A DNA stretch of 7,668 bases from an uncultured Eubacteriales bacterium (GTDB lineage: Bacteria; Bacillota; Clostridia; Oscillospirales; Oscillospiraceae), in the NCBI GenBank assembly GCA_900320765.1, contig ONTN01000061.1:1-7668 (forward strand), read 5' to 3'. The notes below the pieces were generated by a model. It saw only the letters and a list, made by a program, of their open reading frames with translations. It was not told the origin of the DNA and made no database searches. Below, in pieces: positions 6,550 through 7,668 of the stretch (its first letter is position 1; every line of letters begins with the position of its first letter). Position numbers and translations under genes: made by a program.

Positions 6550-6936
6550 GTGGATATAAACGAAAGAGCAGAGCTCGCCATTTACCTCAAGGCACACGGA
6601 TATAACTGCGCTCAGGCCGTTACGGCTGCCCTTGCGCATGATACAGAGCTTGACGCGGATTTTCTTAATAAGGTCTCCGCCGGCTTCTGTGCAGGTATGG
6701 GTACGATGGAGGCGACCTGCGGAGCGCTGATCGGCGCCGGAATGATAGCCGGCGCGAGAACGGAAGGCGCCGGAACGCTGAGATACACGAGAAGGCTTTT
6801 AAACTCGTTTAAGGAAAAATGCGGCGCCGTCACCTGCAAAGACCTGAAATCGCTGCAAGAGGACGGAAAGCCGCTCTGCCCCTGCGAGGACTGCGTAAGA
6901 AACGCCGTACTCGCTTATGGGGAGATAATGGAATAA
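6550..6936 (+). CDS. C_GCAxxG_C_C family putative redox protein
   Basis: A 128-residue cytosolic protein with eight cysteines: 20, 47, 57, 91, 96, 110, 112 and 115. The sequence shows YNCAQAV (18-23), a glycine-rich SAGFCAGMG (43-51), the signature CGALIG (57-62), and then KCGAVTCKDL (90-99) and CPCEDCVRNAV (110-120). This is the order of the C_GCAxxG_C_C family (TIGR01909/PF09719), small proteins of about 120-150 residues presumed redox-active or metal-binding because of their invariant cysteines; no reaction is established. No signal peptide or membrane segment is visible. The extra CPC-x2-C cluster near the C-terminus could bind a metal or an iron-sulfur centre, which is inference. It follows the EF-G gene across a hairpin and converges on the lipoprotein gene. 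The start is GTG. Confidence 0.85.
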   Translation: MDINERAELAIYLKAHGYNCAQAVTAALAHDTELDADFLNKVSAGFCAGMGTMEATCGALIGAGMIAGARTEGAGTLRYTRRLLNSFKEKCGAVTCKDLKSLQEDGKPLCPCEDCVRNAVLAYGEIME

Positions 6937-6938
6937 GA

Positions 6939-6976
6939 AAAGCTCTCATTGACCTTTTAGGATCAATGAGAGCTTT
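6939..6976. terminator. Bidirectional terminator between convergent genes
   Basis: A 14-bp perfect stem (AAAGCTCTCATTGA at 6939-6952 with its complement at 6963-6976) encloses a ten-base loop. It begins two bases after the plus-strand gene's stop and ends 15 bases before the minus-strand gene's stop. On the plus strand it is followed by TTTCTTG; on the minus strand by TTTTCTTATT. It can therefore serve both genes, better on the minus strand. Confidence 0.88.
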
Positions 6977-6991
6977 CTTGCTGTAATAACC

Positions 6992-7636
6992 TTACGCAAC
7001 CCTGCGCCCGCATATGAAGCGCTCTTTCCAGTAGGAATTATCAATGCTCAAAAGGCGCGTCGGCTTTGACGCGTTGTTGCACGATACGAACTGTCTGTCA
7101 CCGACGTAAATACCCACGAGAGAGACTGTACCGCCGACCTCGTCAGCGAAAACGACGATATCCCCGGGCAAAAGCTCGGCGCGGGTGACTTCCTTACCGT
7201 ATTCAGCTATCTTGGAGGTTCTGCGCGGGAGCTTAACTCCGTTTTCAACGCAGCAGTAATAGACGAATCCGGAATTATCAAACTTATCAGGTCCCTGACC
7301 GCCGTATTCAAACTCAGTTCCGATAAGCTCTTTTGCAAGAGCAGCTATCTTTTCAGCAGTTGTCAGTTCCACCTTAGGCTCGGGCTCGGGTTCGGGTTCG
7401 GATTCAGGTTCAGGTTCGGGTTCAGGCTCCGGCTCAGGTTCAGGCTCCGGCTCGGGTTCCGGCTCAGGCTCCGGTTTAGGCTCCGGCTCAGGCACGACGG
7501 GATCAGTCTCGGAAGGGGAAGGGTTAGGATCAATCCTGTGAGGCTCTGAGCTGCCGCCGCCGAAAAAGCTGCAGCTTGATAGAATGATGGAGAATACTGT
7601 TATTATAACGATCAGAAAAGCCGTTTTCTTAAGCAT
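6992..7636 (-). CDS. Lipoprotein with Pro-Glu stalk and degenerate NlpC/P60-like domain
   Basis: A 214-residue protein. Residues 1-22 are a lipoprotein signal: MLKK, a hydrophobic core, and the lipobox LSSC, with C22 as lipidation site, so the protein is exported and membrane-anchored. A Gly/Ser/Pro linker leads to a Pro-Glu repeat (~49-88), probably a stiff, acidic stalk through the wall. Residues ~93-212 resemble NlpC/P60 peptidoglycan endopeptidases: IAALAKELIGTEFEYGGQGPD (97-117), SGFVYY (122-127), LPRRTS (136-141), LLPGDIVVF (155-163), VGIYVGD (174-180). The catalytic Cys of DCSG is Asn (N121), the His before VGIY is Leu (L173) and the third polar site after QF is Ser (S185), so hydrolysis by the usual mechanism is not expected; wall binding or regulation of a hydrolase is more likely. 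A consensus ribosome binding site precedes the ATG. It is the only complete minus-strand gene. Confidence 0.85.
   Translation of the reverse strand: MLKKTAFLIVIITVFSIILSSCSFFGGGSSEPHRIDPNPSPSETDPVVPEPEPKPEPEPEPEPEPEPEPEPEPEPEPESEPEPEPEPKVELTTAEKIAALAKELIGTEFEYGGQGPDKFDNSGFVYYCCVENGVKLPRRTSKIAEYGKEVTRAELLPGDIVVFADEVGGTVSLVGIYVGDRQFVSCNNASKPTRLLSIDNSYWKERFICGRRVA
7373..7492 (-). repeat. Hexanucleotide-type tandem repeat encoding Pro-Glu
   Basis: About twenty successive six-base units, GGCTCN or GGTTCN type on the plus strand, translate as Pro-Glu on the minus strand (residues 49-88), with Lys at the Glu position in two units and Ser at one Pro position. The units differ at third codon positions, so the array is not freshly expanded. 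Gain or loss of whole units would keep the frame and alter stalk length. Confidence 0.85.
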
Positions 7637-7643
7637 TGTGGAT

Positions 7644-7650
7644 CCTCCTT
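7644..7650 (-). promoter_or_regulatory. Consensus ribosome binding site of the lipoprotein gene
   Basis: On the minus strand, AAGGAGG lies seven bases before the ATG at 7636-7634. It fixes the start and agrees with the signal peptide beginning MLKK. Any promoter lies beyond the right edge. Confidence 0.85.
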
Positions 7651-7668
7651 TGTATTTCTTCTTCCTAC

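Noticed and set aside
6939..6976. The long inverted repeat as an insertion-sequence end or attachment site
   Set aside because: It sits between convergent stop codons with T-rich flanks on both strands, which fits a bidirectional terminator; no transposase or duplicated copy is present.
7373..7492. The short repeats as a CRISPR array
   Set aside because: Units are six bases, contiguous and coding for Pro-Glu; there are no spacers.

Overview
The window reads as a bacterial contig from a GC-rich, low-complexity-tolerant Firmicute. An uncultured gut-type Clostridia/Oscillospiraceae member is my inference, based on the clostridial look of MetK, RlmB, the second-type EF-G and the C_GCAxxG_C_C protein, and on strong AGGAGG-type ribosome binding sites. 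The leftmost ~490 bases look different: they carry, on the minus strand, an open frame without start or stop that encodes a multi-zinc-ribbon protein resembling the TackOD1 family known from Bacteroidales and Thaumarchaeota. This frame stops making sense at about 483-497, exactly where a MetK (S-adenosylmethionine synthase) reading frame begins in mid-protein. Both genes are decapitated at one point, so this is either a chimeric assembly join or a real rearrangement.

Layout. 1-488 (-): partial TackOD1-like zinc-ribbon protein. 498-1253 (+): MetK lacking about its first 130 residues. 1250-2035 (+): RlmB-type TrmH-family 23S rRNA 2'-O-methyltransferase, starting at TTG and overlapping the metK stop. 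2043-4319 (+): a 758-residue membrane protein that I interpret as a catalytically dead relative of P1B-type ATPases, carrying a long acidic disordered N-terminus. These three + strand genes are packed with 4-base overlap and 7-base spacing and look like one operon. 4320-4443: AT-rich intergenic region with a TATAAT promoter and a perfect 8-bp dyad in the leader. 4444-6474 (+): an EF-G paralogue of the EF-G-2 type. 6490-6526: terminator-like hairpin. 6550-6936 (+): small cysteine-rich C_GCAxxG_C_C protein, GTG start. 6939-6976: strong hairpin between convergent genes, likely a bidirectional terminator. 6992-7636 (-): lipoprotein with a Pro-Glu repeat stalk and an NlpC/P60-like domain in which both catalytic Cys and His are replaced.

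Functionally the window joins methyl-donor synthesis (SAM) with a SAM-consuming rRNA methyltransferase and a translation factor paralogue. Two proteins stand out as likely pseudoenzymes that keep a fold but have lost the catalytic motifs: the P-type ATPase-like protein and the NlpC/P60-like lipoprotein. I see no CRISPR array, tRNA, rRNA, insertion sequence or integrase, and no gene-free stretch longer than about 125 bases.
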